Shown here piece by piece: positions 1-10,567 of a DNA stretch of 64,000 nucleotides. The notes beneath the pieces were generated by a model. That model was not told where the DNA came from. It made no database searches and saw nothing but the letters and a program-made list of their open reading frames with translations. Within the stretch, counting starts at the first letter, position 1. Every line of letters starts with the position of its first letter. The DNA is taken from NCBI RefSeq assembly GCF_028009165.1, contig NC_079246.1:1488001-1552000 (forward strand), given 5' to 3'. Both the position numbers and the translations under genes were made by a program. This DNA comes from Akanthomyces muscarius (lineage: Eukaryota; Ascomycota; Sordariomycetes; Hypocreales; Cordycipitaceae).

Positions 1-74
1 CGCTCTTCATTTCCCAGCTTTCGCGCGCTGCGCCCCCTCGCAGTGTTGCCTCTTTACTAACATCTCTCCTCCAG

Positions 75-124
75 GTTACATTCCCGGTATCATCCACGCT
101 CTCTACATCATTCTCAAGTATTAA
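75..124 (+). CDS. PMP3: PMP3 family plasma-membrane proteolipid, last exon only
   Basis: Only the final exon is inside the window. It follows a TACTAAC branch site (55-61) and a CAG acceptor (72-74), and encodes YIPGIIHALYIILKY followed by TAA. This is the very conserved carboxyl end of the Pmp3/UPF0057 family, hydrophobic proteolipids of about 55-57 residues with two membrane helices. In yeasts they affect plasma-membrane potential and cation tolerance. The first base of the exon completes a split glycine codon (G|GT). The upstream exons lie before base 1. The gene is convergent with ATG7. Confidence is high because the match runs through every residue of the exon. Confidence 0.9.
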
Positions 125-1320
125 GTGCGCCCCCGCGCCTCGTGTGAGGGTCGCGACAAGAGCTTAGCCATTGCACCAATGACTTCCCCTGTGCAATCCG
201 CCAAGCCCCCCACGGCGGGCAGCGTCTGCCAAGGCCTTTCAAGCTCATCAGCTGCGCTTTCTCATCATGGCCTGAGCCTGCGAAAAGTGCTGTACTAGCT
301 TTCTTGAGTTGTTTCCGCCTCGGCTCTTGTCGCGAACGCTCACTCTATCGCTCATTTTGCGCCTCGGCGCATTTCTTCTCACTTGCCAATTTTTTTTTTT
401 TTACTGTCGCGACACTTCTTCGCACGCTCCCTCAATCTACACGACGGCCGACCGCGACTTGTTTCCTTTGCTTTACTTAGCTTCTTTGGTGTGATGAGCA
501 ACGGTCCACTACTGTTCTGCTCTTCTAATGACGAACTTGGAGATGCGGAGGGTCGCTGGGTTGCATAACACGGGCGATGTTTGGCCACGGTAATTTTCTC
601 TTCGATACCCATCAATCCAAAGATTTTCCCTTAATATATCTCTTGCTGCGAGCCCTCAATCGCGAAGCTGTGAATAAACTGTTCTACCAAATCGCCGTAG
701 TCGTGGTGGTGACGCTATCCGCCCATCATTACGTCAGGCTGCAGACGCCGCCACACCATTTCCACGCCAGTGGATCGAGCCACCGAACCACATTCCACCG
801 TACTGAGGATGTCCTGCACAACATCGTCCATGGCCTGAAATCGCTCCAGCTTGCCGATTGGTTTTCTCAACGCTGGTGGTGTGTGCCGTGAGACTGCAAC
901 GTTGGGTTTCATCTTGATCAGTCATTGTGCCGATGTGGCCCAGCCTCGCATGGGTTCCTCGCACCGCCACATTTGAACTACACCGACGCAAACACTGGCA
1001 TGAGCTAGCAACAACGCCCTTATTAGGCCGAATGGGAGACCGCAAACGGCTTCTTTCAAGACTCGTTTAAGAAGAATAAAGAATTGTCATTCTTGTATGA
1101 ATATCCATTATGAAAAACTCCAACAAAGAATCCTGCAAAAAAAAAAAAAAAAGGCAAGTAAGAATGTTCCTTGTATGCGCCATTGTCCACCTCTTTCTTG
1201 ATCCTGCTCGACAGCCCTGTCTATTCCCACACCCCAACCATCGCCCACGTCTAGATACCTCATACTTCTCGCTTCCCATCTCATTTGACCGACGTTAGTC
1301 TACCGTCCCGGTCGTTCCCG
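125..1320. other. Convergent intergenic region PMP3/ATG7
   Basis: Probable 3' untranslated sequence of PMP3 on the left and of ATG7 on the right. It contains homopolymers (T run near 390-402, A run near 1138-1152). The open frames here are short, have no recognisable product, and overlap one another on both strands. I see no gene. Confidence 0.6.
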
Positions 1321-3631
1321 TCACAGCAGCTCGCCCTCGCCATCGTCATTCCCCGCAACGCCCTCGTCCTCCTCGTCCCAGTCCAGCTCGCCCGACAGCT
1401 CCTCGGCGCGGCGCTGCACCTCGGCGAGCCCCGACAGCTCAGCGACGTAGTCCTTCTCCTGCAGGGCGCGCTTGAGGAACTGCCAGCCGTCATCGCGGTA
1501 CGCAGCCAGCACTTTGGGGCTGCACGCGCTGCAGCAGTCGTAGCTCTGCCCGCGGATCACGAGGTTCGAAAACGTAGACACGTACCCGCGGATCTGGTGC
1601 GGCACCAGGCCGAGCGGATGGTTGGGCGGATCGCGCTCAGCCGAGGAGACGGGCTGCTGCGGCGCCGGCGCGGCGTTCTTGAGCGGGTGCTGCAGCAGGC
1701 TGGTGAGCATCTCGACGAGGAGGGCCGACGCAATGCCGGCCACACCAGGGCGGGTCACCGTGCATTGTTGGTCGAGAGTCTGATCTTTCATAGACTAGAG
1801 AGAGCATTGGTTAGTTTGTAGTTCGCGTTGATACTAGCAAGGGCAGGCTTACATCTGCTGGCGCAACGACGTCATTGCAAAAGTAGCATCCCAGCGGTAA
1901 ATGGCCCTCTTGCATCGTCTCGGCGCCATGTCTCATGACCACGTATGAATCAAAGCCCAGCGCTGCGTTCATGACAATCTTGCCTGCGGCCTTGCCCATG
2001 ACTGTAGGCAGCCACCTCGACTCTCGCGTATCCATTAGGAGGAAAATCACATCATGCTCGTCAATCAGCGCCTTGAGCTTGTCCAGATCCGCCTTTGTGC
2101 GCACCTCGTCCGTGAACGGATGGCCCAGCATGGGCACCGACAGCGAGTGACCCTGAGCATCCACGCCCGGGTAGATGCGCTTGAGCATGGCAGCGGCCGC
2201 CTCGGCCTTTGGTTTCCCGCCGCCGACGCAGTCCTCGAATTCAAACAGCGGCTGCCGCACCGGGTTCGAGTACGAGACCCGGCCGTAGTCGACAAAGGTC
2301 ACTTTGCGGACGCCCCATCCGAGTAAGTTGCGCGACACGTAGCCGCCGAGCGTGCCGGCGCCCAGAAGCAAGCACTTTGTGTTCTTGATGCCGTCCAGGT
2401 CCAGGTCCGGCGCTACACGCCACTTCATGAGCTTGAGATTAAGATCGACGGACGAGTCGGCGAGGCGGGCGGGGTCCATGTACTCGCCCAGGTTAGCCTG
2501 CTGCGCCTGGAGCTTGCCGTTGCGCGAGCGCTCCCAGCCAGTGACTTTGGGCATCTCCGTCAGCTCCATGCTCCCGACCGCATCCATCTCCAACGGAAGG
2601 ATGATGCTCTTCGCCTCGTGCCGCCGTGCGCGCGTGTCTCGGTAGCATAGAATCTTGACCTTGGTCAGGCGGAATCGCTGGCGGATCAGCACGAGCAGAT
2701 TTCGCAGCGGCCAGGAGGGCCCTTCCGCATGTGTGGATGAGTCGACAAAGCAGATGTACTGATCCTCTTCGGAAACGTTGTTGAAGAAGCCGTCTTCGAA
2801 GCGTCGCAGCGAGCCCACGTTCCAGTGGTATGGCAGTTTGCTGGCGGCCGTCTCAGCCTCCGCGTCAGGCTCCATGTCTTCGCCTTCGTCTCTGTTTTCG
2901 TCATAATTGTCGCTCTCGGGACCATGGACCTTTTTCGCGAGGAAGAAGCCGTGCTCCCGGCCGTCGACCGAGTAGCGCCATGTACCGATCCTGTCGACCA
3001 AGGCTGTCGTCTCGTCTGATGTGAGGCGCTCGCTGGGGCCCGACCGGCGCCAGGAAGGGTCGGAATGAAGCGCCGGAAAGGCAAACCAATATGTGAATTT
3101 ATATTTCTTGAGGTCGGCATAGGATAGGATGACGAATGAGGAGAGGAGCGAAGGAACCGAGTATATTGTGCCGTCGTTGATGGCATCCCAGATCTTGCTT
3201 TGATCAGTAATGACTTATTACAGTGTCTCTTTTGCTCTCACCTGTCGTCCAGCCGTCTTGAGCATGGCAGTCTTGTCCATGTTCCTGAAATCCTCAAGTG
3301 TGTTTACGTTTCGTATGATACCTTCAGCTCTAGCTGTCCCCAGCGGCGCACTGCCTCAACTGTCAGTCGCGGAACCACGCGTCTCAAGGCTTGCACTGTG
3401 ACAAAACTTCAAATGCAGCGTTTTGGCATACTTTTTGCTTGTCAAGGCATTGCCCAGTATCTGCATCTTGCAGCTCGTTTCGGGCTGCTCCGCTCGCGGC
3501 TCATACAGTCCGAGAACGCCGCGCGCCGAATCGTCCAGCTTGTCATAGTCGAGCTTGGACGCAAAGAGCGCAGAGTAGAACGGTAGTTCAATCTCGGATG
3601 TGAAAGGGGCAAACTGCAAAGGAGTCGCCAT
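1321..3631 (-). CDS. ATG7: Autophagy E1-like activating enzyme Atg7
   Basis: Atg7 activates Atg8 and Atg12 with ATP and passes them to the E2 enzymes Atg3 and Atg10 for autophagosome formation in the cytosol. Four exons join to 707 residues: 3242-3350, 3432-3631, 1853-3193 and 1321-1794 in genomic terms, with introns 3351-3431, 3194-3241 and 1795-1852. The amino-terminal domain opens with [10 protein letters not shown] and includes GNALTS, RAEG and the [13 protein letters not shown] block. The ThiF/E1 nucleotide-binding loop [10 protein letters not shown] lies near residue 380. The catalytic cysteine is in [12 protein letters not shown] near residue 561, just after the last intron. An acidic tail (DWDEEDEG) ends the protein. 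The length is normal for fungal Atg7. The start at 3631 is the first ATG in frame and matches the family amino terminus. Downstream is PMP3, convergent; upstream is a tRNA-Glu gene. Confidence 0.96.
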
Positions 3632-4168
3632 GGTTGTTGCTGCGCTGTCGCGCGGTCGTCGCAAACGGTCGGTAGCTTGGTATAGGCTCCGTGCGCAGGT
3701 CGCTTGCGATTGCTGGTTTATAAATGCGGTATTGCGGAGAGCGGTTTAAATTTGCAGTCGAATATATGGTCAGTGGTTATTGATGATCAGTTCGGCGCTC
3801 AAAGCGTTGTGATGAATTGCGAGTCGTTTGTCATCTGACCGAGACGGTCATGACAGCTTGAGCAGGCAGGCAGATGATGCCCTGGTCGGCTGCCCCGCCG
3901 CGGGGCTTTTGTAGCGCCTCGAAAGGGCAGCCGCCACCGAAGATGGGAAAATGGCGACCGGAAACCCAAGAATAGTTGAGGAAATTAAGAAACCTCCAGC
4001 GCCATGTTTTCTGAGCCTTTATTTGGCGGCAGTCGTCAACCTTTTATTGAACAGACAGAAGGCACCTAAGACCTACATTGTCTGAAGACAGATCTGATTG
4101 GAATCGGCCACAGTTTCGAATGAGCCTTCATATACACAATTAAGCGACGCTTATTCAACAAGAAAACA
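3632..4168. other. ATG7 upstream region
   Basis: Probable promoter and leader of ATG7 (transcribed leftward) up to the tRNA-Glu gene. No coding region is recognisable and no specific site could be supported. Confidence 0.6.
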
Positions 4169-4248
4169 TCCGGTATGGTGTAGTGGCTAACATCGCTCGC
4201 TCTCAACATGGAACCGAGCAGCCCAGGGTTCGATTCCCTGTACCGGAG
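4169..4248 (+). tRNA. tRNA-Glu (anticodon CTC) with a short intron
   Basis: The acceptor stem is TCCGGTA (4169-4175) paired with TACCGGA (4241-4247), with discriminator G4248. The T arm is CAGGG-TTCGATT-CCCTG. The anticodon stem is GCTCG (4195-4199) paired with CGAGC (4214-4218). The anticodon CTC is at 4202-4204. The anticodon loop is 15 nt instead of 7, so an 8-nt intron (about 4206-4213) sits at the canonical position after base 37. The A box (TGGTGTAGTGG) and B box (GGTTCGATTCC) are intact. The D-loop has no insertion, unlike the two tRNA-Leu genes in this window. Confidence 0.93.
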
Positions 4249-4731
4249 AACATTCTCTTTTTGCACTTCATTCAAATGCAATCGCACTCGTACGCAAGGA
4301 AAAGCCTTTGAAAGACTATGCTTTTCGTAATGAGAATGCTTTTTTTCTCTTGCTGTAAGCTCTTGTTGCTTTCCCTTCGTCTCTATGACATTAATGCATG
4401 ACTACCAGAATAGCTCGTCGACGTAATAAACCGAGTCTCGTTTTTTGCAGCAGTCGCCAAGCTGCTTGAGTCTGTCAATATCTGCTGTTCTTGGATGCAT
4501 TCTTCCGTTGTTTCAGCTTCTCTGTCCCCGTCCACAATTATCCCGGGCGGGAAAGGGCCGTTGTCTCAATCTTGACAGCTGAGGGCGGAAAGCCATTACA
4601 CGCGCGAAGACCCACCTTGAACCGCGCCCGAGACACGTCCCTCATCAATCGTCAACCCTGTTCAACGTCGTCTTGCAGAATAAAATTAAAAGCCCACCTG
4701 CAGGTCTTTGACGGGTTGCATCCGGCTCAAA
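4249..4731. other. DCD1 upstream region
   Basis: Spacer between tRNA-Glu and DCD1, probably holding the DCD1 promoter and leader. A T run at 4340-4346 may serve pol III termination weakly. No gene is seen. Confidence 0.5.
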
Positions 4732-5963
4732 ATGCTTATTGGTATCTGCGGAAGTAAGATGAGTCGTGCTAAAGAAAAGCCGAGACTCAGCAAGGTGCTA
4801 ACGGCTGCGGAATAGGCATATGCTCGGGCAAGAAGACGGTGGCGCAATACCTGGTTGAGCACCATGGCTTCAAGCGACTGCACCTGCGCAGCGATTCCAA
4901 GGGGGCCAACGGCGTCAGATCCAGCCCTACAGAGGAAGCCGCCGTCTCTGACTCGGCCGCTCAAGGGAGCAACTCGTCCAAGTCGCTGGTCGTGAGAGGG
5001 CGGCATGAGAGCCACACCTTTGACACGGCCGAGGCGCTGCTGGATTTCGTCACGCTCAGCTGGCGCAGCCGCTTCGTGACGACCGACGTCCCCACAGAAA
5101 AGGTGCTCGACGTGTTCCTGCGCCGGCCCTTTGTCATGCTCATCTCGACGGACGCGCCGCTGCTCGTGCGCTGGCGGCGACACACGGCGCGAGCCGAGGC
5201 CGTGGGCGCCGGCGCGCTGTCGCTCGAGGACTTTGCCGCAGAAAACGACACGCACCTGTACTGCCCGCAAAGGGGCCTGCAGCCGCTCATTTCGCGCGCG
5301 ACGGTGCGGCTGCTCAACACGTCACCGTCGCTCGCGCACCTGTACGCGACGCTGGGCAAGCTCGACATTCCCAACCCGGAGCGGCTGCGCCCCGGCTGGG
5401 ACACGTACTTCATGTCGCTGGCCTCGCTGGCCGCGCACCGCTCCAACTGCATGAAGCGGCGCGTGGGCTGCGTGCTCGTGGGCGAGGGCAAGCGCGTGCT
5501 GTCGACCGGCTACAACGGCACGCCGCGCGGCTTGCGGAACTGCGCCGACGGCGGGTGCCCGCGCTGCAACAGCGGCAACTCGTCGGGCGTCGGCCTCTCG
5601 ACGTGCCTGTGCATCCACGCCGAGGAGAATGCGCTGCTCGAGGCCGGGCGCGAGCGAATCCGCGGCGGCTCCGTCCTGTACTGCGACACGTGCCCGTGCC
5701 TCACGTGCAGCATCAAGATCTGCCAGGTCGGCATCAGCGAGGTCGTCTACGCGCACGGCTACAGCATGGACACGGAGACGGCGGCCGTGTTTCGCCAGGC
5801 CGGCGTCAAGCTGAGGCAGTTTACACCGGTGAGTTGTTTTACTGTGGGATTTGTAGTCTGCAATGCCCATTCTCTATTCCGTAAGCTCGATCAATGGCTA
5901 ACTTTTTGCTCATGGCAGCCCCCTAACGGGTTGATTCATCTGGAAAATATGGAATTGTATTAG
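4732..5963 (+). CDS. DCD1: Deoxycytidylate (dCMP) deaminase
   Basis: Converts dCMP to dUMP, feeding thymidylate synthesis. Three exons (4732-4753, 4816-5828, 5919-5963) give 359 residues. The first exon is only 22 nt. Joined to exon 2 it gives MLIGICGSICSGKKT, a kinase-like P-loop at the amino terminus as in fungal Dcd1. The zinc deaminase domain is in the second half: CIHAEENALLEAG (His and catalytic Glu near residues 274-276) and CDTCPCLTC, whose PCxxC cysteines complete the zinc site. RPGWDTYFMSLASLAAHRSNC is the usual start of the catalytic domain. Intron 2 (5829-5918, GTGAGT...CAG) is 90 nt, in phase and free of stops, so retention would add 30 residues without breaking the frame. Coding GC is high. 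Confidence 0.93.
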
Positions 5964-8822
5964 CCGGGTTACGCAAGATGAGAAGTCTCAGTCGTATGAT
6001 GGTGTGTGAAACATGGCGAGGCGTTGTAGAGATGTGGAAGCATGTAGCGTTTTTTGTTTAATTAGTGTGAAGACAATTCTTCGCCTTTTGGCCAACCACG
6101 TCTGTGCTTGAATGTTGCTTCTGGTCGTGTGTGCGTATAGGAACATCCACGCTTGTTTCGGCTCGCCGTCGTCTCGGGAGAGCGTCGGTCGTGTAAGTCA
6201 GAGCTGAGTTGCGGTCCGTCGCAAGAAGTGCGCACTGCCAAGGATACATTTCGTCACCAGGATTACCAATACTCATGTACAATCGTACTATATAGCTTAG
6301 CAACCCAACAAAAACATTGTTTTTCATGCGCATAATAAACAATTCGCAAGACATTACGACATATTCATTAAATTTGGTCAGATATAGGGTAGTCCAAGAA
6401 TAAAACCATGACGGCTGCATCTTATCTCGGGCTCGCCTGTTAGGGCAAGCAAATCCACAGACATCCACCACGAACCTGGTCTCACGATGCACGACGCGTT
6501 GCCCTTGTTATTCGTCTGACCAGGGTATTTTCTTCCGGTCAGGATTCCCCGCCACCAGATAATTAAAAAGTGCGATAATTCATCCAGCCACCCGTCTAGT
6601 CTGCCGTTCATGCACTGTGCGTGAGGCGGTCAATGAGCGACCAGCACCCCATGCCCTTGCGCTCGCCTGTTCCCTTGCAGACCTGCCCTGGCAAGAAAGG
6701 AACCAGCAGGGTGCCGCATCGTGTCACGCCAGGTGCTCACCCAGCCTCGTAGTTTAGAATGCGGCAGTCGTAGCATGCCAGATGCGGTGAGCAACACAGA
6801 GAGAAGCCTCGAAAAAAATGTGGTTTTTTTTCTTTACCGCCTTGTGGTCTGCAGGGTGTTACCAGCGCTACCCAGAATAGGACAGGCTTCGCGCCGACTT
6901 CTACGCAGGGCGGTCAGAGACACAGACGCGCACATCGGTCTGCTCCACGAAGAGACACAGGAAAGAATCAGGGCTCCGCAGAAGGTCACCTTGTTACTCG
7001 CATAAAACAGCAAAGAAGGGGTCAATGGGCCACCAGAGGAAAGGCGTTGGCAAGACCTGGGCTGGTTAATTGCGAGACGACTCAAGGCGGCAATGAGAGG
7101 CCTCTGGCCGTGACAGAGGCCGAGTCGTTTGAGATTCGGGTCCCATGCTCGCGAATCAGTTATCGCTGCGCCCACCAGTTTGCGTGAGTACTAATAAATG
7201 ACAAGTATTTTTAGGGACAGGCATTCTGGAAGACGGGGTCCCTGGGCGGTTGGAAGCGCCAAGGGTTCGAGTAAAGGGTTGCGACTCTCCCCGTACCAAT
7301 AAATTCAGCATCATGCCAAAATAGAACGATGATAGTGCACCGAGTCCGAGTCCTTGGGGTGCCATGATGGGGAGCTACTGATACTGACCTGCTACGAGGA
7401 CCACGCGCTCCTCTCAAGAGCAGGAGTTCAGCCCAAGAGGGCAAGACGGAAACGACACGGTGGGCGGAACGGCCGGGTTCGACTCCGTCTCCTGCGGGTC
7501 GGCCCTGCTAGACCGCAGCTAGCGTGGGCTGGGCGGACGAGACGTCGACTGGGGTTATGGTCCAAGTATCGAATAAAGGGGTTGAAAAGTGCGATGGCAG
7601 AGGGGAACTTTGCACGGAGCAGATTTGCCCACGGCCTCGATGGACTTTCTCCTGAGCTGCAATTAATGATGCCAATGCCAACCTGGCCCCGTAGTGTGGA
7701 GAGAGGCCCGGGGATAGGGGTAAAATTGAATATGATAACAACAACAACAATGGCCTTTGTTTGTTTTGTCCCGATCTGGACAGTGACGAACCTCGCGACT
7801 TGTACGACGAGCATCTCAACCGCTGGTCCAACACAGGGCTGCGCCTTCGCAGTCGGACAAGCGGCAAGAGGAAGCAGGCAGCAATTGAAGAAAAAAAAGC
7901 CTGCGATGAGTGCCTGAAGTGGCAAACGTTGGGCATCGGCAGCGCAATACATGACGAGAGAGCATGACTGCTCGGCTGCCCCATCACGTCAACGACCCAC
8001 TACCGCTGAATGCCTACGTGGACTTGCAAGTCGGGACATGATGTAGGCGATGATGTGGACGACCCTGTGGTAGCTTGGGGCTTGGTAAGACTGCTCAAAG
8101 ACCAGTATTAGAGGCTGAGCAAGACCAAGGCAGAAGTTGTCTCTGGCATAAGTGGTGGCGAAAAGCAAAGAGCGCGGCTGATGGCCAGGCCGAGATTGGC
8201 CGATGTTGTTTTCTTGTACCAGCAGAGAAGAGACAAAAACACAGAGAAAAGACACTTTTTTCGGCAGAGAGAAACAAGGATGAAGAGATGGCTGCAGAGC
8301 GGCAGCCAGATGTCAGGGTCTTCTGATTGAGGCCCAAAGTTGGGCTTACAGGGTCCAAACAAGGCCAATGTGGACGGTACACGTTAGCACTTGGCATAGC
8401 CTGACGCATTACAGCGTGGCAAAAGTCTTATGGAGTAACTAGTTGTTCGGCAGGCGATTACTTGCTGCCAGATGTGCCTGGGATGTGCGCGTGCCGTCCG
8501 ACAGGTGTGGTCTCTTGAGGCTTGGAGCGTTGTTGTACCTGGCGCCAACAGTACCAGCCATCCAGCACTGGCAGAGAGAGCCTGAGACCTCACGACCGAC
8601 CTGCCTGAACGCTGATGCACAACGTGTTGTGGAACCGTGGAACAGTGGCACCAGAGACATTGTCGCAGAGTTTCTTTGGTTCGCAGAGGGCCATGGCGCT
8701 CCTCAACACCCCCCGGGGTTTCCAAAGGTCTTGGAGGGTCGGCTGAGGATTGGACAGGCTGGCTGCAAGTGGCTGGACACACATAAAGAAAAGAAGAAAG
8801 ACGCTGCAGGATGATGGAGTGG

Positions 8823-8940
8823 CACACACACACAGGAGAAGGAGGAGGAGGAGGAGGAGGCGGGGGAGAAAACAATAACAATAACAACAAACAGGACGCT
8901 GAGCTCGTACTGGCTGCAACTCTGCAGCAGCAGCAGCAGC
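8823..8940. repeat. Cluster of simple repeats (CA, GGA, AAC-like, CAG)
   Basis: A CA run (8823-8834), a GGA run (8835-8866), an AACAATAAC-like stretch (8871-8893) and a CAG run (8925-8940) follow one another within 120 bp. Frames reading through give only low-complexity peptides. They lie in the long region upstream of SWE1. Confidence 0.85.
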
Positions 8941-9255
8941 ACGCACCCTGTTGCCTGTCCGGCGAACGAAAAGGAGCGCCTGGTAATAGCAGGATTGGCA
9001 ATAGCATGGCAAACATGAGAAATGAAGGGTATTGGCAGTGGAAATTAGCATAGAATGCGTGCAATTTGGCATCCCTGAGAGAACGAGTGGTGAAGGTGGT
9101 GCTTCAAGCCATCAACGGTGCGGCGCGAGGCGAGGCGAGGAGAGACGAACCCTCCTCCGCTGGAGAGTGTTTACAGCAGCCTCTTGTCCCCCAAACAGCG
9201 CTGGCAACGCCCGCCCCAGCGGTTGAGAACGGCTGCGTCCGCCTGCCTTTGGGGG

Positions 9256-9312
9256 CAGTGGCTTTCAGTGGGCTCCAGTGGACTCCAGTGGGCGGGACAG
9301 TGGACTCAGTGG
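9256..9312. promoter_or_regulatory. Six-copy CAGTGG array upstream of SWE1
   Basis: CAGTGG begins at 9256, 9266, 9276, 9286, 9298 and 9307. The first four are spaced exactly 10 bp apart, close to one helical turn. It sits 1.26 kb upstream of the SWE1 ATG. The regular spacing suggests a transcription-factor binding array, but no factor is known to me for this motif. A local tandem repeat with no function would look the same. Confidence 0.45.
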
Positions 9313-10567
9313 ACTCGTCCCCCCCCTCCTGCCCCCTGTAAGCTCGCCGCTATCCCCTGTAGAAGCACCAGAAGCCCTGTGGCCTGGCCCCTCCCCGGCT
9401 GTGGGCCCAGAAGCAGCCTCTTTCTCGACGCGTCTCGGGCGCGACACGCTAGCCGATTCAGGAAAGACGGTAAACAAATGCGTCACCCGCCTTGTCGCGA
9501 CATCTTCTCTTGTGCGACTCGCCAGCCCAGCGCCCATCTCCACGCCCCCCGTCAAATAGCTAGTCAGTCCTACTGGTAGTCCCAGGACCCGACCCGGAGC
9601 AAACCCAGAAGGATTCCAACTTTTTGGCCTGTCAGAGTGGACTCAATCGACCTGCGCTAACTCCTTCTTGGTACCCATTTGCCCATCCTGCTGAGTCTAC
9701 CCAACTACTAGTACCAGCGTTCTTGTCTGGCGTGAATCCCTTGCGCCTACTTTTTTGCATTCCTCACATATCTGCCTGTCCGCACCATCGACAACCCCTT
9801 CGACTGAGAGTCTCGCCGCCCCATCCGCCTCGCTCGCCCTTGTTGTCGGAAATAGTCTACCCTTTTCTATATCGACGAAATTCGCCCTATTCTCAGACAC
9901 TGCGCCGCCATTGCCCGGGAGGTATGGTTGTTGGCTGAGCAGAGCGGGCTGTGGTGCGATATTCGACCGCCTGTGGACCATCGCATCGTTGAGGGCGTCC
10001 AGATACGACAGATTCTTTTGTGTGGCAAACGTGATAGCAAGTGGCCATCCCGTTGCAAACGAAACAGAAAGCGACACGGACTCGCTTCGCAGGAGCGACT
10101 TGCATGTGCCCGTCCCTTGTGACCCGCCATGCGCTAACACCCTCTCCTGACCCGACGACTCGACAACGCCGCATCACCATCGACGGTCTGCGCCGCTGAC
10201 CACCAGCTTCACTTTCTTGGCTGCTTCTGCTACCGCAATCGCCGAGTCATGGTGCCGACCTAACCAGTCCTGTTCTATTTTTGGGCTTCCTAGATCTGCT
10301 CTCACTCAGCAGCCAAAACTGCCGTCATCCATATAACGACCTCGACGCTCCGTTTGATACCTCGAAACACCATCGACACCTAGTTTTATATACCCAAACC
10401 CCAGAGTTTTTGCTTTCTTGTTTTAAAACCGTCCATTCGACTCGGTCTCTCCAGTTTCTGCCTCTCAAGTTTGCCTCTTGGGGCTAGCAACTGTTTCGTC
10501 GACATTCCTCGTCTGCTGCGCCCCGCTTGTCAAGGTACTCGCCGCGCATTCCTCACAAGACAACACA

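Larger units (their letters stand above)
5964..10567. other. Long gene-poor region upstream of SWE1
   Basis: About 4.6 kb between DCD1 and the SWE1 start. Open frames on both strands (the longest near 7354-7952 and 8384-9072) overlap one another, lack family motifs and look like chance frames. The part from about 9600 to 10567 is pyrimidine-rich and probably holds the SWE1 start site and long leader. Simple repeats lie at 8823-8940 and a CAGTGG array at 9256-9312. A long leader or a non-coding transcript is possible but cannot be shown from sequence. Confidence 0.55.

Noticed and set aside
7475..7486. B-box-like GGGTTCGACTCC, possible tRNA
   Set aside because: Flanking bases do not form a T stem and no acceptor or A box is found at the right distance.
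7354..7987. Overlapping frames on both strands of 160-190 residues
   Set aside because: All are of similar length and lack family features; typical chance frames in GC-rich DNA.
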